Source: Bradyrhizobium sp. 195 (GTDB lineage Bacteria; Pseudomonadota; Alphaproteobacteria; Rhizobiales; Xanthobacteraceae). Taken from it: 64,000 bases of DNA. The notes beneath the pieces are model-generated. The model did no database searches. It saw nothing but the letters and a program-made list of their open reading frames with translations, and was not told the DNA's origin. Position numbers and translations under genes: made by a program. The stretch covers positions 2,790,001 through 2,854,000 of the forward strand of contig NZ_CP082161.1 in NCBI RefSeq assembly GCF_023101665.1, written 5' to 3'. Shown here in pieces: positions 1-8,728 of the stretch. Position 1 is the stretch's first letter; every line of letters starts with the position of its first letter.

Positions 1-2671
1 GCGACAGCGGGATCGCGCCTCTCTGGAAAGCGAAGCCGAGCATGAAGGGATTGGTCGCGATGGAATCGCCCATCAGCGCTGAAGCAATGCCCGTCGCATC
101 GATGATGTCGAGGTTCTTGTCGCCGACGGCGTCGCGCAGCACGGTCTGCATCGTGCCCATCTCGAAATCGAGATCGGGGTTTTGCACGAAGCTCGCGGTC
201 GGCTGCAAATCGGCGTTGATATAGGCCTTGGTCACGCCGCGCTCGGCACGGCTGAGTGCGGAGGGACCTGCCGAGACGATCATGTCGCAGCCGAGAATGA
301 CGTCGGCGCCGCCGGTGGTGATGCGAACCGCGGAGATGTCCTCCGGCTTCGGGGCGATGCGGACATGGCTCATCACGGCGCCGTTCTTCTGCGAAAGGCC
401 CGTGAAGTCCAGTGCCGAGCAGCCGCGGCCATCGACATGGGCGGCCATGCCGAGCAGCGCGCCGATGGTGATGACGCCGGTGCCGCCGATGCCGGTGACG
501 AGAATGTTGTAGGGGCCTTCCAGCTCACGTGCCGGCGGCAGCGGCAGGTCGGCGAACAGCTGTCCGGAATCGACGGCCGACGTCTTCATGCGCTTGAGCG
601 TACCGCCGTGCACGGTCACGAAGCTCGGGCAAAAACCCTCGACGCAGGAATAGTCCTTGTTGCAGTTCGACTGGTCGATCTGGCGCTTGCGGCCGAACTC
701 GGTCTCCAGCGGCTGAACCGAGACGCAGTTCGAGGCCTGGGAGCAGTCGCCGCAGCCTTCACACACCAGCTCGTTGATGAAGGCACGCTTGGCGGGATCG
801 GGATAGAGCCCCCGCTTGCGGCGGCGGCGCTTTTCCGCGGCGCAGGTCTGGTCGTAGATCACGACCGTGAGGCCCTTGACGTCGCGCAACTCGCGCTGCA
901 CGGCATCTAGTTCGCGACGGTGGTGGATGGTCGCGCCTTGCGGGAAGTAGTTTCCTTGCGGGTACTTGGTCGGATCGTCCGAGACGATCGCGAGCCGCTT
1001 GACGCCCTCGGCCCAGACCTGATGCGCGATCTGCGCGACGTTGAAGGCGCCTTCGGCCGGCTGGCCGCCGGTCATCGCGACGGCGTCGTTGTAGAGGATC
1101 TTGTAGGTGATGTTGATGCCGGCGGCCGATGCCGCGCGCAGGGCGAGCAGCCCGGAATGGGTGTAGGTGCCGTCACCGAGGTTCTGGAAGATGTGGGTCT
1201 CGGTCGTGAAGGGCGACTGGCCGATCCAGTTCACGCCTTCGGCGCCCATATGCGAGATCAGATCGGTGCGGCGGGTCGGCATGCTCAGGGCCATGCCGTG
1301 GCAGCCGATGCCGGCCATGGCGCGGCTGCCCTCCGGCACCCGCGTCGAAGTGTTGTGCGGGCAGCCCGAGCAGAAGAACGGCGTGCGTGCGAGCTTGATC
1401 GGCGCGCTGGTGGTGACGGGGTTGTCAAAGGCCTCGAGCCGGGCGAGGCGCTGCTCCAGCACCGGGCTGTGATGGCCGAGCTTGCGCAGCCGAGCGACGA
1501 GGGCGGAGGCAACAATCGTCGGCGTCAGCTCGCCCTCGCTCGGCAGTAGTGGTGCGCCACTCTCGTCGCGCTTGCCGGTGACGGTCGGGCGCCTGGATGC
1601 GTCGATATTGTAGAGGATGCGCATCAGCTGGTCTTCGATGAAGCCGCGCTTCTCCTCGACCACGAGCACGTCCTGGAGACCTTCGGCGAAACGTTTCGCG
1701 CCGCTTTCCTCCAACGGCCAGGTCAGCGCGACCTTGTAGATGCGCAGGCCGAGATCCTGCGCGTCCTTGTCGGTGATCCCCAAGTCGGCCAATGCCTGGC
1801 GCAGATCGAGATAGGCCTTGCCGGTCGCGACGATGCCAAGGCGCGCCGGTTTGGAATCGAGCACGATGCGGTCGAGCTGGTTGGCGCGGGCGAAGGCCTG
1901 CACCGCTTCCATCTTGGGGCCGAACAGGCGCCTCTCGGCGTCCAGCGGCGGATCCGGCCAGCGGATGTTGAGGCCGCCCGGCGGCATCTCGAAATCGTCT
2001 GGGAGCACGATCTTGATACGTTCAGGGTCGCTATCAATCGAGGCCGAGCTCTCGACCGTCTCGCTGATCGCCTTGAAGCCGACCCAGCAGCCGGAGAAGC
2101 GCGATAGCGCGAAGCCGTAAAGACCGAGGTCGAGATAATCCTGGAGCGTCGCCGGATTGATCACGGGGATCAGCGCCGCCGCGAACACCTGCTCGCTCTG
2201 ATGCGCCAGCGTCGAGGACTGGCAGCCGTGGTCGTCGCCGGCCAATGCCAGCACGCCGCCATTCCGCGAGGTGCCGGCCGCATTGGCGTGCTTGAGCGCA
2301 TCGACAGAGCGGTCGACGCCGGGGCCCTTGCCGTACCAGATGCCGAACACGCCATCGACCTTGGCTCCGGGAAACAGGCCGACCTGCTGGCTGCCCCATA
2401 CGGCGGTCGCCGCAAGGTCCTCGTTCAGTCCGGGGACGAAGGCGATGTCCTGCTGCTGAAGGTGCGACTTCGCGCGCCACAGCGCATGATCGTACATGCC
2501 GAGCGGGGAACCGCGATAGCCCGAAATGAAGCCGCCGGTGTTGAGCCCCTGAAGCCGGTCTCGTTCGCGCTGCAACATGGGCAGGCGGACCAGGGCCTGA
2601 GTGCCGGATAGGAAGATCCGCTTTGATTCGAGCCGGTATTTGTCGTCCAGCTCGACCTGCAACAGCGTCAT
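1..2671 (-). CDS. Indolepyruvate ferredoxin oxidoreductase, fused alpha/beta (N-terminal 890 residues; 3' end outside window)
   Basis: Thiamine-diphosphate and Fe-S enzyme that oxidatively decarboxylates aryl-pyruvates from aromatic amino acid breakdown to aryl-acetyl-CoA, passing electrons to ferredoxin. I translated the minus strand from the ATG at 2671. The frame stays open to base 2 and begins MTLLQVELDDKYRLES. It contains the FFCSGCPHNTSTRVPEGSR segment typical of the alpha half, then a cysteine-rich region (CEGCGDCSQASNC, then DYSCVEGFCPS) that should bind iron-sulfur clusters, and a GIGGTGVITIG segment opening the gamma-like domain. Fused alphaproteobacterial enzymes are about 1,150 residues, so roughly a quarter is missing beyond the window. 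It is divergent from the gene at 2836. Confidence 0.93.
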   Translation of the reverse strand, partial: MTLLQVELDDKYRLESKRIFLSGTQALVRLPMLQRERDRLQGLNTGGFISGYRGSPLGMYDHALWRAKSHLQQQDIAFVPGLNEDLAATAVWGSQQVGLFPGAKVDGVFGIWYGKGPGVDRSVDALKHANAAGTSRNGGVLALAGDDHGCQSSTLAHQSEQVFAAALIPVINPATLQDYLDLGLYGFALSRFSGCWVGFKAISETVESSASIDSDPERIKIVLPDDFEMPPGGLNIRWPDPPLDAERRLFGPKMEAVQAFARANQLDRIVLDSKPARLGIVATGKAYLDLRQALADLGITDKDAQDLGLRIYKVALTWPLEESGAKRFAEGLQDVLVVEEKRGFIEDQLMRILYNIDASRRPTVTGKRDESGAPLLPSEGELTPTIVASALVARLRKLGHHSPVLEQRLARLEAFDNPVTTSAPIKLARTPFFCSGCPHNTSTRVPEGSRAMAGIGCHGMALSMPTRRTDLISHMGAEGVNWIGQSPFTTETHIFQNLGDGTYTHSGLLALRAASAAGINITYKILYNDAVAMTGGQPAEGAFNVAQIAHQVWAEGVKRLAIVSDDPTKYPQGNYFPQGATIHHRRELDAVQRELRDVKGLTVVIYDQTCAAEKRRRRKRGLYPDPAKRAFINELVCEGCGDCSQASNCVSVQPLETEFGRKRQIDQSNCNKDYSCVEGFCPSFVTVHGGTLKRMKTSAVDSGQLFADLPLPPARELEGPYNILVTGIGGTGVITIGALLGMAAHVDGRGCSALDFTGLSQKNGAVMSHVRIAPKPEDISAVRITTGGADVILGCDMIVSAGPSALSRAERGVTKAYINADLQPTASFVQNPDLDFEMGTMQTVLRDAVGDKNLDIIDATGIASALMGDSIATNPFMLGFAFQRGAIPLS

Positions 2672-2835
2672 TTCGGAAGTCCTCGTCTCGATTCGGCGTG
2701 GGGTTTGCGCTGCGGGAGGAATTGGCGGCTGCGCGACGCGAATTGTGACAGTCAAGAGCATGGGCCGTCGAAGTCAATATCGCTGGCCGCATCCGTGGCG
2801 CTCCTGCTAGTCATGGCTTCCAGTGGAGAGCACCC

Positions 2836-3789
2836 ATGACTGCAAACGCGTTCGACACCGAGATCACGGAAACGGCCGAAGCGCTGATCGGGCCGTGGCG
2901 TCGGCCGCGCCAGATGCTGCAAGCGCAAACTTACGACGCGCACGCCTCGATCCATGACGATGCCACCGCACAGAAGCTCGGTTTCAAGGGCGGCACCATC
3001 GAGGGGCCGACCCATTTCAGCCAGTTCGCACCGCTCGGTGAACGGCTATGGGGACGAGCCTGGCTCGAGACGGGATGCCTCTCCGCGCATTACCGCAGCG
3101 TCTGCTACGAAGGCGAGGAGGTGCAGGCCATCCTGTCAAAGCCGTTGCCCGCTACGCGCCAGTGCCAGATCCAGATGGTCAAGCGCGACGGCACGGAGGT
3201 GCTGCGCGGCACCGCCTCGGTCGGTGAGCCGCACGCAGCGACCGCGCTCGAAGCGCGTCTTGCCGAGCTCAAGCCGCTCGCCGATCCCGTGATCCTGCGT
3301 GACGTGAAGGTGGCGCAGACCAGCAGGCGCCAGACCGTGCGAATGGCGTTCGACCAGATCATGGGCGACCTCTACTCGTTCTCTCTCAGGCAGAAGCTCG
3401 CCGTGATGACCGAAGGCTCGCCATACTATTCCGGCGCCGACAATCCCTGGGGCAGACCGATCATTCCGATGGAGATGCTGAGCGTGCTGTTCCAGTACCG
3501 CTCCAAGGATGATCCGCTGCCGGCAAAGGGACCGGCGGTCGGCCTGTTCGCCGATCAGGAAATCAGGCTGGTGCAGGGGCCGCTCTTCGAGGGCGAGGAC
3601 TACGAGGTCGAGCGCGAGGTGGTCGCGCTCTCCGGCAGCCGCCGCACCGAAAGCGCCTGGGCCAAGACGCGCGTGTTCGACAAGGCGGGCACGATGGTGG
3701 CGACCATGCTGCTGAACATGGCGACGCTGAAGGACTCTTATGCGCCGTATGAGGAAGAGTATCGGCAGCTGTATAGGACAAGGCGGTAG
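2836..3789 (+). CDS. Conserved hypothetical protein, MaoC/hot-dog-like
   Basis: A 317-residue soluble protein with no signal peptide or membrane segment. Two halves look related to hot-dog fold (MaoC or FAS1-like dehydratase) proteins. The first half has GGTIEGPTHFSQF and the second a PWGRPIIPMEML segment, a pattern like substrate-channel residues of acyl-CoA hydratases. The ATG at 2836 follows a GGAG about 9 bases upstream. It is divergent from the indolepyruvate oxidoreductase and followed by a palindromic repeat. Fold assignment is by pattern only. No catalytic Asp/His dyad could be confirmed and the substrate is unknown. Confidence 0.75.
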   Translation: MTANAFDTEITETAEALIGPWRRPRQMLQAQTYDAHASIHDDATAQKLGFKGGTIEGPTHFSQFAPLGERLWGRAWLETGCLSAHYRSVCYEGEEVQAILSKPLPATRQCQIQMVKRDGTEVLRGTASVGEPHAATALEARLAELKPLADPVILRDVKVAQTSRRQTVRMAFDQIMGDLYSFSLRQKLAVMTEGSPYYSGADNPWGRPIIPMEMLSVLFQYRSKDDPLPAKGPAVGLFADQEIRLVQGPLFEGEDYEVEREVVALSGSRRTESAWAKTRVFDKAGTMVATMLLNMATLKDSYAPYEEEYRQLYRTRR

Positions 3790-3800
3790 CACCACACTCT

Positions 3801-3911
3801 GCCGTCATTCCGGCGCGCGCGTAGCGCGAGCCCGGAATCCATTTCACCTCACTGTTCTGCGGCCCGATGGATTCCGGGTTCGACGCTTACGCGTCGTCCC
3901 GGAATGACGGC
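3801..3911. repeat. Intergenic palindromic repeat (CCGTCATTCCGG family)
   Basis: Left arm gccgtcattccgg at 3801 pairs with ccggaatgacggc ending at 3911. An inner pair, cccggaatcc and ggattccggg, flanks the centre. This sequence family is very common between genes in Bradyrhizobium genomes. It lies just after the 3' end of the preceding gene, so the folded RNA could also act as a terminator or 3' stabiliser. Confidence 0.85.
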
Positions 3912-4061
3912 GGAGAGAGTGTCGACGTCCGCCCATCCTTTGAGCAAATGCACGTCGCAAAGCCGTCGCACAGGGAATAAGCAGCTGTCGGTCGCCGGCG
4001 TAACCTTCTGAGCACGCAGCGAATTACCACGCCACTCGCGCTCCACCGCAATTGTACACAA

Positions 4062-4077
4062 TGGCACGGCGCTTGCA
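4062..4077 (+). promoter_or_regulatory. Sigma-54 (RpoN) -24/-12 promoter
   Basis: The sequence TGGCACGGCGCTTGCA matches the RpoN consensus TGGCACG-N4-TTGC(A/T) at every defined base, with GG and GC at the invariant spacing. Transcription would start near 4089, 25 bases before the ATG at 4114. The downstream genes encode a biuret-hydrolase-like enzyme and a permease, so NtrC-type nitrogen control is likely. I could not identify a convincing NtrC site upstream. Confidence 0.85.
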
Positions 4078-4113
4078 GAACTCCTGGCGCAGTTCTCGCG
4101 AGGGGCGGGCGTC

Positions 4114-4812
4114 ATGCTGAGTTCAAGCAAGCCGACATTGGGCGTCATCAGCGCCGAGCCTGAGCCGATCGAGCTCGACTGGCCCGCCACCGCGCTTGTG
4201 ATCATCGACATGCAGCGCGACTTCATGGAGCCCGGCGGCTTCGGCGAGACGCTCGGCAACGACGTCAGCCAGCTCGCGCGCGCGGTGAAGCCGATCGGCG
4301 TGGTGCTGAAAGCGGCGCGCGACACCGGCATGCTGGTGATCCACACCCGCGAGGGCCATCTGCCCGATCTCTCCGATGCGCCGGCGGCGAAAGTCGAGCG
4401 CGGCGCGCCGAGCCTTCGCATCGGCGATCCCGGCCCGATGGGCCGCATTCTCATTCGCGGCGAGGCGGGCCACGACATCATTCCCGAGCTCTATCCGCTC
4501 GACAGCGAGGTCGTGATCGACAAGCCCGGCAAGGGCGCGTTCTACGCCACCGAGCTTACCGACGTGCTGGAGAAATACGGCATCGAGAATCTGCTGGTGT
4601 GCGGCGTCACCACCGAAGTGTGCGTCAACACCACGGTGCGCGAGGCCAATGACCGCGGCTACCGCTGCGTCGTCATCTCCGACGGCTGCGCGTCCTACTT
4701 CCCCGAGTTTCACGAGATGGGCCTGAAGATGATCAAGGCCCAGGGCGGCATCTTCGGCTGGGTCACGGATTCAGCCGCAGTTCTGGAGGCAATGAAGGTT
4801 TCGACCACATAG
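4114..4812 (+). CDS. Cysteine amidohydrolase, biuret hydrolase-like (isochorismatase family)
   Basis: A 232-residue cytoplasmic hydrolase of the isochorismatase-like superfamily, predicted to cleave a ureide such as biuret. The catalytic triad is visible as Asp32 (IIDMQRDF), Lys137 ([13 protein letters not shown]) and Cys170 ([21 protein letters not shown]). The stretches [26 protein letters not shown] and [14 protein letters not shown] are, from memory, almost those of Rhizobium BiuH. RutB-type ureidoacrylate hydrolases are the main alternative. It is ten bases upstream of a permease and driven by a sigma-54 promoter, which fits scavenging of an organic nitrogen compound. Exact substrate not proven. 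Confidence 0.85.
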   Translation: MLSSSKPTLGVISAEPEPIELDWPATALVIIDMQRDFMEPGGFGETLGNDVSQLARAVKPIGVVLKAARDTGMLVIHTREGHLPDLSDAPAAKVERGAPSLRIGDPGPMGRILIRGEAGHDIIPELYPLDSEVVIDKPGKGAFYATELTDVLEKYGIENLLVCGVTTEVCVNTTVREANDRGYRCVVISDGCASYFPEFHEMGLKMIKAQGGIFGWVTDSAAVLEAMKVSTT

Positions 4813-4822
4813 GGGTATTGTC

Positions 4823-6490
4823 ATGAGCACATTGACGGGGACGACTGGCAAGTCTGAGATCACGACGTCCGAGTTCAAGCCGGCACTATGGACATCGGGC
4901 GACTGGAATGCGTTTTTCGGCTTCGGCACCAACATCCTCGTCAACATGCTGGTGCTCACCGGCCTCCTGCGCTTCGTTCTGAAGATGCCGGACAGTCTGG
5001 TGTTCGGCCGCATCCTGCCCGCGCTTGGGCTGATGATGTGCCTCTCCACCTTCTACTATGCGTACCTCGCCTATCGGCTGGCCCAGAAGACCGGTCGCAA
5101 CGATGTCTGCGCGCTGCCCTCGGGCGTCAGCGTGCCGCACATGTTCATCGTCACCTTCGTCATCATGCTGCCGATCACGCTGAAGACCGGTGACCCGCTC
5201 AAGGGGTGGTCCGCGGGTCTGGTCTGGGTGTTCTTCCAGAGTTTCATCCTCATGATCGGTGGCTTCATCGCGCCGTTCATCCGCAAGATCACGCCGCGTG
5301 CGGCTCTGCTCGGCACGCTCGCCGGCGTCTCCGTCACCTTCATCTCGATGCGTCCGGCGTTAGAGATGTATATGACGCCGCAGATCGGTCTCGTGTGTTT
5401 CGCCATCATCCTGGTGAGCTGGTTCGGCGGCGTGAAGTATTGGCGCGGCATTCCGGCCGGCCTCGTTGCGATCGCCGTCGGCATGGTTATCGCCTGGGGC
5501 TCGAACCTGTTCGGCCTCGGTCTCGGCGGGCTGAGCGTCAAGGGCGTTGGTGATGCCTTCGCAAACTTCGGCTTCTCGGTGCCGCTTCCGGCAGTGGGCT
5601 ACGTCTTCTCCGGCTTCGAATTTCTCGGCATCATTCTCGTTACCGCCATTCCGTTCGGCATCTATGACCTCGTGGAGGCCATGGACAATGTCGAGAGCGC
5701 GGAAGCCGCCGGCGACGAATATCCGACCACGCGGGTGCTCACGGCCGACGGCGTCGTCAGCCTGATCGGCTGCCTGATGGGCAATCCCTTCATCAACGCG
5801 GTCTATATCGGCCATCCCGGCTGGAAGGCGATGGGCGGCCGGATCGGCTATTCGGCCGCGACCGGCGTCATGGTCGTCGTGCTGTCCTGGTTCGGCATCA
5901 TCTCGGTGCTGCTGGCGCTCGTGCCCGTGGTCGCGATCTCGCCGATTTTGCTCTACATCGGCATGCTCATCGGCGCGCAGGCGTTCCAGACCACGCCGGT
6001 CAAGCACGCGCCCGCGATCGTGCTGGCGCTGACGCCGCATCTTGCCGCCTGGGCCAAGCTGCAGATCGACACGATGCTCGGCTCGACCATGAATGCGGCG
6101 GCAACCGTCGGCGGCATGGCCGCCGACAAGGCCGACGCGGTGAAGGCTGCCGCGATCGCCGCGCTGCCGCAGCAGGGCGTGTTCTACCACGGGCTGGAAG
6201 TGATGGGCGGCGGCTCCATCCTTGGTGGCCTCATCCTGGGGGCGATCGGTGTCTTCATTATCGAGCGCGACTTCGAGAAGGCATCAGGCTTCGCGCTGGT
6301 CGGTGCGGTCCTGACCTATTTCGGCTTCATGCACGGCGAGGCCGTCGGTATCGGCGGCGGATTTGGCGTCACGCCCGCGGTGGCGTTCACTTACGCCGTG
6401 ATGGCGGCTGGCCTGTTTGCTGCGAGTAAGCTCGGCGCCAGCGCACCCTATGCCGCGCATCCGGAGATGCACGCCGCGCCGGCGGAGTAG
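4823..6490 (+). CDS. Multi-pass permease, nucleobase/xanthine-uracil-type
   Basis: A 555-residue inner-membrane protein with about a dozen hydrophobic segments. The general layout resembles NCS2/AzgA nucleobase permeases, including an acidic segment, YDLVEAMDNVESAEAAGDEYPTTR, before the later helices. It starts ten bases after the amidohydrolase stop and shares its sigma-54 promoter. The likely role is uptake of the ureide or a related N-rich heterocycle hydrolysed by the neighbour. A loop of roughly 50 residues after LAAWAKLQIDTM is alanine-rich. Substrate is inferred from context only. Confidence 0.75.
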   Translation: MSTLTGTTGKSEITTSEFKPALWTSGDWNAFFGFGTNILVNMLVLTGLLRFVLKMPDSLVFGRILPALGLMMCLSTFYYAYLAYRLAQKTGRNDVCALPSGVSVPHMFIVTFVIMLPITLKTGDPLKGWSAGLVWVFFQSFILMIGGFIAPFIRKITPRAALLGTLAGVSVTFISMRPALEMYMTPQIGLVCFAIILVSWFGGVKYWRGIPAGLVAIAVGMVIAWGSNLFGLGLGGLSVKGVGDAFANFGFSVPLPAVGYVFSGFEFLGIILVTAIPFGIYDLVEAMDNVESAEAAGDEYPTTRVLTADGVVSLIGCLMGNPFINAVYIGHPGWKAMGGRIGYSAATGVMVVVLSWFGIISVLLALVPVVAISPILLYIGMLIGAQAFQTTPVKHAPAIVLALTPHLAAWAKLQIDTMLGSTMNAAATVGGMAADKADAVKAAAIAALPQQGVFYHGLEVMGGGSILGGLILGAIGVFIIERDFEKASGFALVGAVLTYFGFMHGEAVGIGGGFGVTPAVAFTYAVMAAGLFAASKLGASAPYAAHPEMHAAPAE

Positions 6491-6559
6491 ACCTGGGGCA
6501 ACAAGAATCTGCGGCCGGACGGCATCGCGTCGTCCGGCACATTCTACCTCCACCGACAC

Positions 6560-6856
6560 TTACGCACTGGATTCCATACTTACCAGAACGTCCCCGGCGA
6601 TGATCTCGGGGTCTCCAAGATTGAGGTCGGGCAGGCTTGCCTGAACGAAACCCAGCACTTTGTCGTTCGCCGCTTTGGCGCTCTCGCGGTCCTCGAATAT
6701 CATCACGGCGACGCCGACGCCGTCGCCTCCGTCCAGCACGTAATAGGATCTGAAGCCGGGCGATTCCCTCAGGATGTGACCGATGCCGCTCTTGGCACGG
6801 CGAGCCGCGTCCGCAACCGAGCGAACCTTGGTGTACTTTCGAACGAACATGTACAT
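6560..6856 (-). CDS. Small conserved protein, possible dimeric alpha/beta-barrel
   Basis: Using the ATG at 6856 gives 98 residues beginning MYMFVRKYTKVRSVADAARR. An earlier ATG at 6889 would add 11 residues and cannot be excluded. The alternating pattern (SPGFRSYYVLDGGDGVGVAVMIFEDRESAKAAND) resembles antibiotic-biosynthesis-monooxygenase-like ferredoxin folds. No signal peptide or recognisable active site is seen. It stands alone between the convergent permease gene and the ABC importer genes, which run in the same direction. Function unknown. Confidence 0.6.
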   Translation of the reverse strand: MYMFVRKYTKVRSVADAARRAKSGIGHILRESPGFRSYYVLDGGDGVGVAVMIFEDRESAKAANDKVLGFVQASLPDLNLGDPEIIAGDVLVSMESSA

Positions 6857-6953
6857 CAGGGCACCTATGCGTCTCAGTCCCTGCCACACGCATCAAAGCA
6901 TATCAGGACGGTGCCGGACAGGCTCTTCGGGCGGACAACTGCCGTCGCGCAAT

Positions 6954-7793
6954 TTAGCCGCCCTTGACGGCTCCCGCCGTCAGCCCGGCGACGATCTGCC
7001 GCTGCGCCAGCACCGTCAGCAGCAGCACCGGGAAGGTGACGATCAGCGCGGCGGCGGCGAGCGGTCCCCAGCTCAACTGGTCGAACGAGATCATGTTGTA
7101 GACGGCGACGGGCAGGGTGCGGGTCTCGCGCCCGGCCAGAACGATGCCGAACACAAAGTTGTTCCAGGAGAAGATCACGGCCAGGATGAAGGCGACCGCG
7201 ATGCCCGGCCGCGCGATCGGCAGCGCGACATGGCGGAACACCTGCCAGCGGCCGGCGCCGTCGATCAGGGCGGCTTCCTCCAGTTCCATCGGTGTTGTCT
7301 CGAAATAGCCGATCATGATCCAGATCACGATCGGCACCGTCACGACGAGGTGGATGATGATCTGCGGTACCAGCGTGCCGAGCAATCCCAGCCACTGAAA
7401 CAGCAGGAACAGTGGGATCAGGTAGGACAGGCCCGGCGTGATGCGGGCGATCAGGATTACGATCGCGGATTTATGCGCGGCCATGCGCGCGATGCCGTAG
7501 CCGGCGGGGACGCCGACGATCAACGCCAGCGCGGTGGCGCTGCCTGTCACGATCAGGCTGTTGACGAAATAGGTCAGGAAGCGGTTGGAGGCGAGGACGT
7601 CGGCATAGTTCTTCCAGGCGATACGATCGGGGATGAACACCGGCGGATAGGCCGCGTTGTCGACCTCGAACTTGAGCGACAGCGATGCCATCCAGAGGAA
7701 GAACAGGATGGCCGGCGACACGATGACGAACACCGAAAGCCAGAGGCCGATCTGGCCGACGATCTGACGTAGGTTGATTTGACTTGAGGTCAT
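6954..7793 (-). CDS. Carbohydrate ABC transporter permease, MalG type
   Basis: Inner-membrane subunit of a sugar-type importer, 279 residues from the ATG at 7793, with about six membrane helices. The cytoplasmic loop EEAALIDGAGRWQVFRHVALP is the EAA motif that contacts the ATPase. The start overlaps the stop of the upstream permease by four bases (ATGA), so the two are translationally coupled. An upstream in-frame ATG would add eight charged residues but ignores this coupling. No ATP-binding subunit follows. The next gene downstream is unrelated, so the permeases must borrow a distant ATPase. Confidence 0.9.
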   Translation of the reverse strand: MTSSQINLRQIVGQIGLWLSVFVIVSPAILFFLWMASLSLKFEVDNAAYPPVFIPDRIAWKNYADVLASNRFLTYFVNSLIVTGSATALALIVGVPAGYGIARMAAHKSAIVILIARITPGLSYLIPLFLLFQWLGLLGTLVPQIIIHLVVTVPIVIWIMIGYFETTPMELEEAALIDGAGRWQVFRHVALPIARPGIAVAFILAVIFSWNNFVFGIVLAGRETRTLPVAVYNMISFDQLSWGPLAAAALIVTFPVLLLTVLAQRQIVAGLTAGAVKGG

Positions 7794-8728
7794 GCGCCGC
7801 TCGCGATCTCGGTCCACAGCATGCGCTGGCGGGCGTAGAGCATCACTGCCGAGAGCAGGACGATCAGCAGGAAGAATACCACTGCGATCGCCGAGCCGTA
7901 GCCGAGATCGTAATAGCTGAAGGCGACGCTGTAGAGATAGATGTTGATCGTCTCCGACGCCGAGCCCGGTCCGCCTTGCGTGATCGCGAAGATGATGTCG
8001 AAGCTTTTCACGGCGTCGATCATGCGGATCATGCCGGCGATGAACAGGAACGGCATGATCAGTGGCAGGGTGATGAAACGGAACACCTGCCAGAAGCTGG
8101 CGCCGTCGATCTGCGCGCTCTCATAGGGCTCGGTCGGGATCGCGGCGAGGCCCCCGAGCACGATCAGCATCACCAGCGGCGTCCATTGCCAGGTCTCGAC
8201 CAGCACCAGCGAGGGGATGACGGTGGCGGGGTGGAAGACCCAGAGCTGCGCGGGGATCCCGACCAGTGACAACAGGTAGTTCAGCACGCCGAGCTGCGGA
8301 TGGAACATCATGGTCCAGACCAGCGCGATCGCCACCGGCGTCGCCATCATCGGCAAGATGAAAATGCCGCGCAGAAAACCGCGGCCGGGAAATCTCTGGT
8401 GAAACACCACGGCAGCGAGCGTGCCGAGCGCCAGCGGCAGCACCACCGACAGCACGGTGTAGACCATGGTGTGGCCGACTGCCTCGAGGAAGCGGGGATC
8501 GCTCGTCAGCCGCAGATAGTTGGAGAACCCAACGAAGGTAGTCGCCGAGCCGACCTTCCACTCGTTCAGGCTCATCCAGATGGTGAAGACCCACGGGAAG
8601 ATGATGATGGCGAGCACGACGACCAGCGCCGGCACCACGAACGGCCAGTAGGACGGTGGCCGCAAGGCCTTCTCCGGCGCGGCATCGGACCGTGCCGCTG
8701 CCGGAGTCGATTGTGTCAACGTGCTCAC
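7790..8728 (-). CDS. Carbohydrate ABC transporter permease, MalF/UgpA type
   Basis: A 312-residue permease with about six membrane helices and an EAA loop (EPYESAQIDGASFWQVFRFITLP). I place the start at a GTG at 8728, which overlaps the binding-protein stop as GTGA. A longer open frame upstream is a shadow of the binding-protein gene. The N-terminal extension is proline- and alanine-rich, followed by the first helix (YWPFVVPALVVVLAIIIFPW). Forms the channel with the MalG-type partner. Substrate not deducible from sequence. Confidence 0.9.
   Translation of the reverse strand: MSTLTQSTPAAARSDAAPEKALRPPSYWPFVVPALVVVLAIIIFPWVFTIWMSLNEWKVGSATTFVGFSNYLRLTSDPRFLEAVGHTMVYTVLSVVLPLALGTLAAVVFHQRFPGRGFLRGIFILPMMATPVAIALVWTMMFHPQLGVLNYLLSLVGIPAQLWVFHPATVIPSLVLVETWQWTPLVMLIVLGGLAAIPTEPYESAQIDGASFWQVFRFITLPLIMPFLFIAGMIRMIDAVKSFDIIFAITQGGPGSASETINIYLYSVAFSYYDLGYGSAIAVVFFLLIVLLSAVMLYARQRMLWTEIASGA

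Noticed and set aside
182..910. A 242-codon plus-strand frame at the window start
   Set aside because: Antisense of indolepyruvate oxidoreductase, whose minus-strand frame is continuous and carries the Fe-S motifs.
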